Positions 22,501 to 33,229 of a stretch of DNA of 64,000 bases are shown piece by piece. Every line of letters begins with the position of its first letter. The stretch's first letter is position 1. Both the position numbers and the translations under genes were made by a program. The notes beneath the pieces are model-generated. The model was not told the DNA's origin. It searched no databases and saw nothing but the letters and a program-made list of their open reading frames with translations. Origin of the DNA: Lineus longissimus (lineage: Eukaryota; Nemertea; Pilidiophora; Heteronemertea; Lineidae); assembly GCF_910592395.1 (NCBI RefSeq), contig NC_088308.1, positions 27,791,501-27,855,500 on the forward strand, in the 5' to 3' direction.

Positions 22501-25500
22501 TTTACAAAATTTTTGTATGAAAATGACCTGACTATCATTCCATCTGATGTCTAGGAAGACATTAACCCAAAATATTATCACAATCAATTGAATCACTCTG
22601 GAAGTAATCGCTTGATTTTGCCAAATCATCTGATCTATAAATGTGATAAACAAAGGGTGCTCACTCCATTTTGATCTCATTTGTTCATTTTGTCCGTCCT
22701 CCGTTCATCCTCACACGTGACGAAACAATACAATCCTGACCTGGTTTCAAGGACTACAATTAGTTCATTATCTAAATTGACCATTGAGGACATGCCCTTG
22801 TGATTTCATTTCTCTTGGTCACCGGCAGCGGACCGGCCATCTCTCATATGACATGTATGATCTGATGTGATGAATGCGCCCCTGCAGGTTCACTGCTTTC
22901 ATTTAATCATGTCACATTATCATCACCTTTGACGGATGTGTTAATAATTGACCCTGATTCGTAACAGAATTTGATGAGTACAACTCAAGGGGATATTTCT
23001 CCTCCTCATGGTGTCCATCCTTGGGAAAAGATTAAAAGACATGTTGATTAGTCCGAAGGTATTGTTACATAAATCTACTTATCTAGCATTATGACTGACC
23101 ACGTTTCCAATATGAACCATACATGACTGATGTATACAGCCTATTTTTATGTCTTTAGAGTACTGATGTTTATTACATAAATCAAGGGGTGTCTTACAAA
23201 ATAAAACATTTGACGATTGCATAAAAATGGCCCCACGTTAGTTCCGCTTCAGATGGGAGAAAAGACCCATTTGAATGAGCCATCATAATAGGATTCTATA
23301 GAGAGCACAATGCAATTAAGTTGAGGAGAGCCCTAAGTAGCTAAGAATATGCTGGTTTGTGAGCTGGCAAATTAGATCCAGTCATTTAGGAAGTCCTCAA
23401 CAACATCTTGATGTTCTTGCTCTAAATTTTTGTCGAGTGCTCATAGACTTGCGGAGTTCAGGCAATTCTGTAATGTTTCGAATTTCAGTGTACTTGATCG
23501 GGCTTTATTAGGAATTTATTGACGATCTTGAGACAATGGGCTTCCGACTCGTGGTGGAGTACACATGAGTATTTACGATGCAAATTAGATGCAGGAGAGA
23601 TAATTATACATTGGTGCCGCATGTATTCTCATAGTCAAACAGACACTTCAAATGGCTGCACAGTTATATTGTCTTACTTCATGATTCTTCTTTTCTTTGG
23701 GATCAAAGATTAGTTTTGTCTCTTTAAGCACAATCAGAGGAATCACAATGGTGTACCAGTAAGTTGTATCAGTTGGTATGTTTGCAGTCGTGTGGTTGAA
23801 GATCAGAGTGTCAGCCTTTTCCTAGAAACCATGGCAATATGGTGCAAAGATCACAGCATATTTATAGAAGATGAAATAATCATGATGGCGGTCGATAGGC
23901 CAAATATTGGATGCGTTGAATGGTGATTTGTCTATAAGAGACAATCAGGACACGTCGAGTTATTGTCAAGAACGTGGTGACTTTGTTTGCCCTCAATACT
24001 AAAGTAGTCGAGAGGTCCATCATGAAAATGCCGTGGACCAATATACCATGCATGAATGCCCACTAAAAGAAATGAGTTAGATGAGCCCTTGTCGTATCGA
24101 TGGTGCGGTGTGCTGCTACAGCAATACCAGCACCTAAACCAACAATGCACACCAGTCAGACTTTGGCTTTATTGTCCGAGTTGTCTCGCGACCACGTGTG
24201 CGCACCAACACTCCACCTTGTCATGTTGTAATAATTACTGGCCAACACAGGAAAAGCAATCAGCAGAGTCAACACTTAAAAATGATTATTTTTGGGGTCA
24301 TCCACGCAGAAAACGTCATTTTATTCATTATATTTGATTGAAGAGCTAGAACGATGTTTGCATTGGCTACGTTTTTATATCAGTTTCATTTGATTCAATT
24401 CCAAAGCATCGCTTTGTAATAGGTTTGTGACTAAAGGTAGCGAGACTAGCGGTATCCTGCCGACTTCCGGCCGCACAGCCACTACCGTCATATTATCAAA
24501 ACAAACAGGAAATGTTTGTCGTCCTGTGTCGATTTCAAAAGAGGAAATCTTCTTTCGTTTAGAAAGGCTATGAAACGTTTAATGACTGCTAATGGTCGCC
24601 ATTTGCAATTTGGATGATCTCTTTTCCTGACAATAGCAAAGTGCGTCATCCATCCCCAGCAAGGAATCGCCCCGGGATATTTTAAGTTTACGTTTCTGAT
24701 TGACATTAAGAGATGCATATATTTAATTTTATTCAAAGTTTATGAAAACAAAGCCCATGGGTTTAGAATTTAATAAAACATTGAACACCAGGTTCATTGT
24801 TTTGAGTTTCATTCAGATATTGTCTGTATAAACAGAAACTATTGTTTATCAATTTAGATTTGACTCAATCACTCTGTACTCTAATTTATGACAGGGTTTT
24901 AAGTATGTTGTTCTTTCCTGTCAAGGTGACAACCTCCATCGAGATTCAAGTTGGGTCCTTAACCCTGAGTTTTCATTCAGAAATGCCCTGGCAACCAGCA
25001 AGCGTTTATCACCTCCAACAAACCATGAAATTTAAAATACATGTCATGAAAATTCTTAATGAGCCATTATTCAGCACTATAAATCTGAATGCAAGATATT
25101 CAAATGTGACAATTTCACCAGAGACAATAGATGGGACCATCAAAATATATCTTAAAGGCCCTACCCCTTGATCATATCATGTAGTTTGCTGTACCAATGC
25201 TGCATTAATTCAAATTCCCTGAGATCGAAAACAGCTGCAGTTTAACTACCATAGTATATAACCTGCCTTTGGGTTTGATATAACCCCCCCCCCCCCCCCC
25301 CCCCCCCCAGTTCTGATCGTGCCATTCTATAGTATTTGCCATGAAGCGACTGAGTTGATGTGAGAGACCAGGTGGGAAGCCTAGTTCGCCACCAACTCAA
25401 TAGCTCCACCAGCTCATTACCCTTGAACAAATACCCGATGTCAATTAATTAAGCAGTGATCTACAAAGAGTTAAACATCAATTTTCCTATCCTTATGATA

Positions 25501-25939
25501 TGTCAGGTGGGCAGCCTGACCAAAGTCAGTTGGAGTACAATAAGAACGTGAAGTTATTATACATGTGCAGTTTTACTCTGGGCGTGTTTTCATTGTAAAT
25601 AGTCTATTTGAATTTGATAACAATTGTTTGATGATCAAAATGCATTTGTCCGCTTTTGAGGCAACTGCATTGAATTCTTATGCTGATATTCCGAGTCATT
25701 GATTGTGGTGCAATTTCAGGTTGCCGCGATACAAATCACTTGTTTACAGACGTAATCATAGAGATTTCCGCCAACTTTTTCTCAACTCCAATGTTCTCTA
25801 TCATTGTCTACTTCCAGATTACAAGAGCTACGTTGACAAGTCGTATGGCGCAGAATCCAACCACGTCCCCAGCAACGCCTTGGATGTCACTCTTCAGCCG
25901 ATGCAGATTCGCACATTCCAAGTTTCTCTAAAACAATGA
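10578..25939 (+). CDS. MAN2B1: Lysosomal alpha-mannosidase (GH38), MAN2B1-like, with alternative exon sets
   Basis: Exons: 10578-10706, 10876-10978, 11246-11419, 11762-11955, 12182-12287, one of 12512-12615/13007-13110/13572-13669/13833-13930, 14696-14767, one of 15055-15171/15258-15374, 15533-15736, 16056-16128, 16388-16427, 16714-16903, 17091-17207, 17510-17639, 17796-17881, 18158-18379, 18595-18713, 19071-19172, 19281-19368, 19622-19711, 19963-20053, 20378-20523, 20769-20918, 21335-21446, 25818-25939. This gives 1026 residues (1024 with the shorter exon 6). The family hydrolyses alpha-mannosides during lysosomal glycoprotein breakdown. A signal peptide follows the start ([16 protein letters not shown]). 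Zinc and catalytic motifs are present: HTHDDVGW (H62, D64), the nucleophile in [10 protein letters not shown] (D186), GDDF (D310) and QHHDAVSGT (H435), numbered with exon 6a or 6b. Position 10578 is the first in-frame ATG. Confidence 0.96.
12512..13930 (+). other. MAN2B1: Cluster of four tandem alternative versions of mannosidase exon 6
   Basis: Copies are 6a 12512-12615 (104 nt), 6b 13007-13110 (104 nt), 6c 13572-13669 (98 nt) and 6d 13833-13930 (98 nt). Each has its own AG acceptor and GT donor and encodes the same pattern: (N/L/I)-F-(T/S)-G-(V/A)-F-Y, two residues, Y, then P and C-F-D-x-x-C. Copies 6a and 6b share the tail QPNN(D/E)P(V/I); 6c and 6d are two codons shorter. All start in phase 1 and end in phase 0, so only one can be used per in-frame mRNA. 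They correspond to the human segment containing LFTGVLPNGY (residues about 236-270 here), in the GH38 catalytic domain. Introns of 391, 461 and 163 bp separate them, and 6d is 765 bp from exon 7. A 10-base G run (13458-13467) sits about 100 bp upstream of 6c. Confidence 0.92.
15055..15374 (+). other. MAN2B1: Pair of tandem alternative versions of mannosidase exon 8
   Basis: Exon 8a (15055-15171) and exon 8b (15258-15374) are both 117 nt, phase 0 to phase 0, separated by an 86-nt intron. They encode 39-residue segments identical at 33 positions. The differences include GDDFNF in 8a against GGDFQF in 8b; human has GSDFQY, so the second Asp is kept in both. Related mannosidases have a proposed acid/base Asp at this site. 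Because 117 is a multiple of three, using both would not break the frame but would duplicate the segment, so exclusion must come from splicing rather than frame. Confidence 0.9.
16388..16427 (+). other. MAN2B1: 40-nt mannosidase micro-exon carrying a zinc ligand
   Basis: The exon enters in phase 1 and leaves in phase 2. It encodes [12 protein letters not shown]; the second His of the HHDA motif (residue 435) corresponds to the third His/Asp zinc ligand of GH38 enzymes. The motif is completed across the next junction (SGT at 16714). Skipping this 40-nt exon would both shift the frame and remove the metal site. Confidence 0.88.
20180..20235. repeat. Dispersed repeat fragment in mannosidase intron
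   Basis: The stretch contains GTCCTTAATAGAGAGGTGTC followed by AGAGGTTCCACTGTAG. Its reverse complement starts CTACAGTGGAACCTCT and carries CCTCTCTATTAAGGA, the same word found in the stem-loop at 9284-9393. It is probably the end of an old DNA transposon copy. No partner end was identified. Confidence 0.5.
21447..25817 (+). other. 4.4-kb last intron of the mannosidase gene
   Basis: The donor at 21447 (AATG|gtgag) and the acceptor before 25818 (cttccag|ATTAC) keep the frame (G|AT, Asp). The intron is far longer than the other introns of this gene, which are under 800 bp. It is AT-rich, with scattered open frames of up to about 110 codons that resemble nothing known. It contains a run of 25 C (25284-25308). 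No nested gene was found. Confidence 0.75.
25284..25308. repeat. Poly-C tract, 25 bases
   Basis: An uninterrupted C25 run lies in the last mannosidase intron. Similar C runs occur at 36266-36278 (13) and 39725-39742 (18), and G runs at 60968-60981 and 61015-61025, so such tracts recur in this genome. The exact length is prone to sequencing error. Confidence 0.9.
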
Positions 25940-27022
25940 GCGGCTGAACAATTCTTATGTAGTACACAGACCAAATATTAGATGTGGCTAAAGTGATCTA
26001 TGATTTGACTCTGTGGCCTTGGTTTATAACCAATGTGGCCATATTAGTAATAGCTTTTATTATGAAGTCATGTGATATACTGAATAACTTTTGCAACAGT
26101 TTTTTTTGTCATGAAAATTTAAAGTCTGACTGTGTTGTTTAGCGTGTATCAATCAAATAGTACTGTACTGGTCTCGATATTATACTCACATGCTGTGTTT
26201 AATCAGATAATATATTTTGTAATTTATATATATATATATTCAGTGTCTGGCACTGAAGGAGAAGGGGTCACAAAGGTACTTTGCATATATCTCCACTGGA
26301 CCAGCATTTTTTGTCTGTTAATTTATAGGAAATTCAGTACATACATACACCACCAATAGACTTGGTCTTGGGACTTAGAAGTCAGGTCTGTTTTCTGTGA
26401 GTATCCGGTTTAGTGAAGTAGCTTATATCATTATGTGACTATAAAGTTGTAAAGTATCTTGCCGATGTTAAGCATAATGCATTCCACTTGTGATATTCTT
26501 CTGAGTTTCTTGCAATACATGTATCATATTAGGAAGCTGTCAGATTTTTATGAAATTCTCCTTTCCTGCCAAATGGGTAATATGTGCTACTCAATGTTTT
26601 TTTTCATCCCGCATGCAGTATGGAATTGATTACCTACTTTCTGTGTGAGTGGATTAGTTTTGAAACTTATTGTCGTGAATTCATGTTCTATATTTCCTTC
26701 TGCCCTGTCTGTCCCGTTAAGCAGTCGAGAATCAATATCAATGTCGAACAAAATGTGAGTCAAAATTACCAATCATCAGCTGAGTATTGGACCCATGAGC
26801 CTCTTGTTTATACAGCAGTGACTTTCTAGTTCATTGGAAGGTACAGCCCACCTGCCTGCATGATGGGCAGATTCCTGGTATTCTTGATCCACTGTTAAAT
26901 GCTCCATTTCATCAATCCATTGGCTTTGTATCTGTTAGATAAGCTACCAGTTCAAATATATGTAAAAAAATAGTGTGCATTTGAAACTTTCAATCAAACG
27001 CCTGTGATCTGATTACCGTCAC

Positions 27023-27028
27023 CAATAA
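27023..27028 (+). terminator. Possible polyadenylation signal of the mannosidase gene
   Basis: AATAAA near 27023 is the first canonical hexamer I see downstream of the stop at 25939. It would give a 3' UTR of about 1.1 kb. A non-canonical earlier site is possible. Confidence 0.4.
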
Positions 27029-27049
27029 ATCGATTTAAAAAGAATAATA

Positions 27050-30000
27050 GTTTGTCTTTAGTTGAATCATAAGGGAATGTATTTTGACCAGGATCTGTGG
27101 AGGGAGGACTGTCATTCGAAAGGACTGCAAGGTCATGTTTTGGGCATTGTGTCCCTTTAATCACATCATGATTAGTAAGTTGCTCAAAAAGCCTGTTCAG
27201 GATTTGGTACCCGGCCCTTCCGATAAACGACGTTGTAATCGTCTCTGCCGACCTCTGATTGAAAAAGGTTTTGCGGTGAATGCTTTTGTTCTTTTTATGT
27301 TTCCATCACTGCAAGTTATTGAATGGTCACCAGTTGGATTGGTGACGTTCAAGAGGCCGCATTCGTGTTATTGCGGCGATCATCTGAAGAGGTGAGAGAC
27401 GGGATGATGGACTGGCGTCCGTCATCTGGGAGAAGCTCGGCTTGCCAGGGTTGTAAGGACACCTGCAGAGTCTGCGCACCAGTGCCGTCAACATGGCCCA
27501 GAGAGATCAGATCGAGTTTCTGTCACTTTTAATTACAAATGCAATGTTTACAGAGGTTGCCATGCCTCCGCACGTGGCACAACCAACCAGCCACGGCGGC
27601 GAGTGAAGAAAATCGAATCAAACACTTCTTCTCACAAAACGGTCCACGTGTCAGCTAACCAATAAAATCCGGACCCGTATTGTTCCACCGTTTAGGTCTT
27701 CCGCCTTTGAATAAACATCTCGTTTCCAGGCAACGCAAAACATCTCTAATTAGTATCGGTCATGTCGGTGTCCTTCAAGATCTTATGCCAACGCTGTCCG
27801 AGGACAAGACCGGAAAGTTGACTATTGTCAAACTTGAAACCTGATGTCATGGCCAAACTCCGACACTGACATGGCTTTCCACCACACACGTTGGGGACAT
27901 GTGGAACGACGAGACCTCTGTTGTTCATTCAATTGCAATACATATATACCTGGCCCCACGGGGAATCGTCTCAATTGATCCACAAAGGTTCCGTTCTACC
28001 GGGGATTCCTCTACGGTAACCACGCCGATCGCGAGAATATTTCTTACTGAGAAGGCATCATCTGTATGTTTTCTAACACTCGTGAAAGCTTTTCAAAAGT
28101 GTTTTAAGTTGAACTGTGGATTATGTCGTCAGATAATACCAGTGGGCGCGGTCGATCTGATCGGTTGCCACCCGGCCGGCGGCCTCCGATCGTATCACCC
28201 TCCAACCCAGCCCCGCATTAACTAAATATTAGTTCGGTAGCCCACCATCACCTCCCAAATCCTGTAAAACACGTTACCTGCCACAGTTCAATCATTTTTC
28301 TTGTTTTCTCAAACGGAAAATTAATTTTCAGCTGCCTGGATTGACCATGTCCGATGCTGATCAAACGTCGTCTGCGTGCGGTCGGACAGGCGTCTGGACG
28401 CCCTGTCGAACGAGACTGCAAGCCCGTCATTCGCATTTGATTTAACCCATACCTTTGATGCCACTGGTACGATAATTCAATTAGTTCAAGGTGAAAAGAT
28501 CCCTCATCTGAAGGGTTTCGATGAGTGCGAGGGAAGCTGAGGATCATGCTAGCAGGTTAACATCAGTCCAGGCACACCCTTCTCGTTGTGCGACACCTCA
28601 ACCCTGACAACCGTGGTCGCACTCCGTATAGCCCCCCTTTGTCGACACGCTTTCATCTTCGGTAAAAGCCTACCTTCACAGAAGGAGACGGAAAGACAAC
28701 AGTTCGTTTGAATTTAAAGATTCTGGAGTTCGGTTTGCCCTTTTTGCATTTCGATTTTTATTCTTGGATACCATGGCGACAAAGCCAAGTTTATGTCGTG
28801 AGCGTGAATTCCTTTCAATAATTGTCCTCTCGAACTAAAGTCCGCCTGCGGAGACGAAACGGCGCAGTCGTCCGACCTTTTGAGAGTGAATAGACTTTCA
28901 TTCATATGAAATTATGAATGTGTAATAAATAATGATAACCATTGCGCCATAAAATCGGCACAAATTGAAAGACAGGTTCTCACGGAAGCAGCACAACTAA
29001 CCGCTAAACGTGATGGCGGTCACAATCGAAATCGCCTCTCAATTCATTAGAGCTGATTATGGCGTCACAAAGAAATTGATATCGATCCTAAATACTCCCT
29101 GAAAAAGAAACATTTATCAATATTCAACATAACGAATGAGTGTAATTGGTTAAGGTAATCAGTGGAATAGCTGGATTTGTTTCCGTTTGTCTCCGCCCGT
29201 TGGTTCACCAGTCACTGTGTTGACTTTCTGGTTTAATTTTGTCATAATAGCCATATAGAAAGTGCTTTGTAGAACTAATTTTGTTAGTTGAGCGTTCTGA
29301 TGATAATCAAAAAGATACTGACACTGATACTGATTGATAGATGAGCATTTGACTATTTCAAATCCAAAAGTAAAAGCGTGAGAATGTTGGGTTGTGCATC
29401 ACCGGCAGAAAGCGTTCCACTCACACCCACTTACCAAATACATTTGTGAAGTAGAATCATTCTTCAACACATGTCATGGTATAATTGAAAACTTTTGAAT
29501 CATTTGTAAAAAAAAAAACCACTGCCACCTCACCATTTAGATGCTTCTTCAGTTGATGTCACTTTGTCTCAGTGAGAACGACAATGAATAGAGACAGTCA
29601 AACGAGATTAATACAACCGACACCATGTTTCAAGTGAGGTTAAATTGCTCTTGTTCGATACTCTTTCTTCTTTCATCTGCACCAAACAATGAATTAGGCT
29701 CCCATGAGCTGGATTCAACAATGATCAAAACTCACCCAGGGTTGACCGTTTTCATTGCAACTTTTTCATAACTTTTAGGGAAACGCCCATGTTCTGCATC
29801 ATATTGTGATCGGTTGAAAAATGTGCTGATTCTCTGTTGCTGTTGTAATCTCTTGGTGACGTCGGCGGCCACTCCCATCAAGCCAATCACGGCACGAGCT
29901 CCACAGTTGCCAGCTCGGGTCACGCGCACCCCCGTCCCACAGCCAGTCCTTTTACCTTTGAGTAAATGCTCGTAAAATGGCGTGTAATTCATTAGTTTAT

Positions 30001-31700
30001 GGTTGATGAAATAATCATTCTCCGATGGGGTCACAAAGACGACAAAGCAATTAGTTTGTGCGATTGTTTCATGATTTTCACGGATATTAGAAAACATGCA
30101 CTTGATTCGTTTTGCCGGTGGTCGGTTCCTGTTTTATAACAACCAGTCGTCTGCATCTCGCAGGTGCGAAACCATGACATCAATATTGCATGACCAGGGG
30201 CAATAAAAGACATTGAAATGTATTGCATAGAGACCATAAAATTGTATAAAATGATGACCATTTCATTTCCGATATGATCATCATATATGACCAACACAAA
30301 CTTCTACACCAGGATGAAGCATCAAACATTTATGAATCATGAATCAAATTTCAAAATTTTTAAGTGGTCCATTGATTGGGCGAAACAATAAAGGTTGTTA
30401 GTCAGAGCACATCACACCCTTACTGATAATAAGCATTTTGGTTACATATCGTTTACTCTGACAAGATAGAGACGATAACGAAATTTTCCGATGATGAAGC
30501 AATATACTAGTCATCCCAAAATCAAAATGAGGTCCACACATATAGTGTGTAATACATGTATATCCAGATTGGTCGTCGATGAGGACAAAGTTACAACCAG
30601 GACGCCGAGATAAGACGACGACTTCAAATGTGCCAAAATCGACCTATCTTAACGACGGTATCGCTTGCACGGGTATAGTACATTTTCCGTCGCCTACGAT
30701 GCGGTCGAGGCAGTGCGGATGCGCTCGCGATCCAGGCAGTGCGGATGCGCTCGCGGGTACGGAACCCCAGACCAAATGATCCACAATGGTGAAGAGTCGT
30801 TTATAACATCAGCACCATTGACTGATGAGACAGGTTTGTCAACAACCAGCCCATGTTAGCATCAAAGCTATTGTTGGTGCAAAACATAATTTGTAAATTT
30901 GTCCTTTTCATCGAATAATACCGTTGATGATCTGTAATAGCTCGAGGGTGTGTGCTCGTGCGTGTCAACCTCGGATACTGGCTCATTTTTCTGGCTAATG
31001 CGAGGTTGGAGAGTGTGAGCCAACAGTGCTAACCTCGTCAACTCATTATCAAATCGGCTGATCAAAGAATACGCCGAGGTTGGATTGATGGGTTGAAAAG
31101 CAGACGAGATGGAAGGAGGACCAGAGCTTTAGTAAGCCATCGTCCGAGAAGCTCTCTTGTTGCTTACCACCATTACATGCTTGATAAGGACCTTCAGCAA
31201 ACATCACTGCGTCAGCCGAGATTTCGTCTTAGAGTATTGATTGTGACTGTTTCGAATATCGTCTTCGATTCAGACGTCTTGGATGGTTGTGACTGTTTTA
31301 ACGATGACAATGTGTTCTTAGTGGAAGAGATAGAGTGTATAATAAGACTACAGTACACGTACTATCCAAATCTATGACGAGGCTAAGAGACTGATTATAA
31401 CGAAGACATTCATTGGATCGACTTCAATCTTGATCGTTTGAAAAGAAGACACCCTACACTGGATTATTCACCTTCCACCAAACGGGAAACGTGACTTTTA
31501 CACCTTTGCTCTTGGCGTCTTGGAATGAATGTTCACCGAGACAACGTCGCATTTACAAAGATATTGTTGAACAAACACGGAGAGACATCTTATTCTTCTC
31601 AAAAATATAGACAGTTTATTGCAGTGTTAGTTACCGGAAAAACTTCCCATCGAAAATCTTCAGAACTTTTTCCTGTTCATATTTCGTTCAATTTCGTAAG
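27050..31700. other. Gene-poor interval upstream of the Atonal-family gene
   Basis: About 4.7 kb without recognisable coding sequence. Open frames of 60-120 codons (for example 29732-30097 on the minus strand) show no known domain. GC content rises around 27.2-28.6 kb (for example 28145-28210). By position it may hold the promoter and enhancers of the bHLH gene at 31794, but no specific element can be assigned. Confidence 0.5.
30708..30755. repeat. 22-bp CpG-rich direct duplication
   Basis: AGGCAGTGCGGATGCGCTCG, continued by CG, occurs at 30708-30729 and again at 30734-30755, about 1 kb upstream of the Atonal-family gene. It is CpG-dense in an otherwise AT-rich neighbourhood. Confidence 0.85.
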
Positions 31701-31793
31701 GACATCTCTTCGTCGTTCAAGGAGGGTGTGACTGACTTTTGTTTCACTGAATTCCAAGGGACGAAATAGTTCATCGTAGCATTGCATGGCGAA

Positions 31794-32414
31794 ATGGATG
31801 GACATTTGAAAATGGAGGTATCTGGGGCTGGAAGAGTAGACAATTCTCATGCAGCTACTCCGGCGATGACTGGGTTGACTTCCAAAAGCCCCTTGTTCGG
31901 GGCAACTGCATCAACGGACCAAGCCCGTCTTCCTTCTGGTTCAGACGGTTACAGTCTAAGTTATATGACAAGAATAGATTGCGAAGACATAGAAAGCTTA
32001 AAAGATGAAGGAGATTTTGAAATGGCAAATTTAGATTTGGACGCATGTATTGTGTCGTCTGCGAAGACGATGACAGAGACTATCAGTCGGGTTTCGGAAT
32101 CAAAGCGACAAAGGAAACGACTGGAGGGGCAGCGCAAGGAGAAACGGCGGCCAAAGTCAAGTGCAAGTCCAGGGAGATCGGGGAAGCGGAGAGGTCCAAC
32201 GAGGCAACCTAACAGGGACGTGGTCAAAAAGCGGCGACTGGCAGCGAACGCTCGAGAGAGACGCAGGATGCACAGTCTCAATGTCGCGTTTGACGCACTA
32301 AGGGAGGTTGTGCCTGGACTTACTGATGATAGACAATTATCGAAATATGAAACATTACAGATGGCACAAAGTTACATAAATGCGTTGCAAGATTTGCTTG
32401 TGAAACGAAAGTAA
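31794..32414 (+). CDS. ato: Atonal-family proneural bHLH transcription factor, single exon
   Basis: The 206-residue protein has a bHLH domain at its extreme C-terminus. The basic region [20 protein letters not shown] is followed by helix 1, a loop (VPGLTDDRQ) and helix 2 ([20 protein letters not shown]); only five residues follow. Basic region and [11 protein letters not shown] are hallmarks of the Atonal/ATOH1/ATOH7 group rather than neurogenin or NeuroD. The N-terminal half is Ser/Lys/Arg-rich and unconserved, with a basic stretch [18 protein letters not shown] before the domain. I chose ATG 31794 because upstream in-frame codons begin at a TTG after a stop at 31807-127; ATG 31812 is an alternative. 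Known role: heterodimerises with E proteins at E-boxes to specify sensory or neural precursors. An intronless reading frame is usual for the family. The exact orthology (ATOH1 or ATOH7 type) is not settled. Confidence 0.93.
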   Translation: MDGHLKMEVSGAGRVDNSHAATPAMTGLTSKSPLFGATASTDQARLPSGSDGYSLSYMTRIDCEDIESLKDEGDFEMANLDLDACIVSSAKTMTETISRVSESKRQRKRLEGQRKEKRRPKSSASPGRSGKRRGPTRQPNRDVVKKRRLAANARERRRMHSLNVAFDALREVVPGLTDDRQLSKYETLQMAQSYINALQDLLVKRK

Positions 32415-33198
32415 GATGTTTTTACATGTGATGTTTTTTTTATCAAACCCAACTTATTCGCGTGGTGTCTTCGATGCTGCATAGGGGCGATTCGGGTGTT
32501 TTGGTAAGTTGTAATACCACTTTTTTTATTCAGAGTTTTTTCGGAATCGATATCAAATGGCGTAATCCGGACTGCTTTTGATAGATATAATAATGGTCCC
32601 TTGTAGGCCTACCTTGAGAGCCTGTGGTCTGGTTGCAGTTTCCATTCATTCACCCCAAATTCGTCTTGGCGACAAAGTCACAACCATGATGCATCGATAA
32701 GACCACATCATGAAGTTCCACGTGTCCAAATATTGTATTGAGACTGAACCGCTTATGTATCATCAGACACGCAAAGACAAGCTTGCAATATTTTTCTGCA
32801 TGAATTCAGATACATGTACCTACTTGGCATGTATGGTAAGTTGTAACAATCTTTGCACTATTGCTGGTGAATTCTTTCTTGACGAACTGGAAAAAACCTA
32901 TGTTAGTTTGTCCTCGATTTGGGGTGACAATTTATTATATAAAACAGAACGGAATGTGTCGAGTAAGTGCTTGGCGGGAAAATGACACAACGTCGTCGTA
33001 GCTTCTGTTTTCATTTATAATATGACGGGATTGATATCAACTTGGATTAAGCAAATGAGAATATGCAAATTATTTGTACATACCAGTAGTATGATAGTCC
33101 GAGCATTTTGCAATTTATAGTGTGATAGTTTACATGGATTCTGATACATTTTGTATTACTCCGGCGTATGACGTTTTGTAATTGTCAAAATATTTTGA

Positions 33199-33204
33199 AA
33201 TAAA
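33199..33204 (+). terminator. Possible polyadenylation signal of the bHLH gene
   Basis: AATAAA lies 785 bp after the stop codon at 32414 and would end an AT-rich 3' UTR. It was assigned by position only. Confidence 0.4.
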
Positions 33205-33229
33205 ATAACATATATTAAGTTTATCTTGG

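Noticed and set aside
24842-25171. 109-codon open frame inside the last mannosidase intron
   Set aside because: Low-complexity hydrophobic composition without domain or splice support; it is not part of the enzyme.
29732-30097. 121-codon open frame on the minus strand
   Set aside because: No recognisable domain, composition like its surroundings, and no supporting splice partners.
31782-31793. Four extra residues before the bHLH start
   Set aside because: The frame begins with TTG; the first ATG is at 31794.
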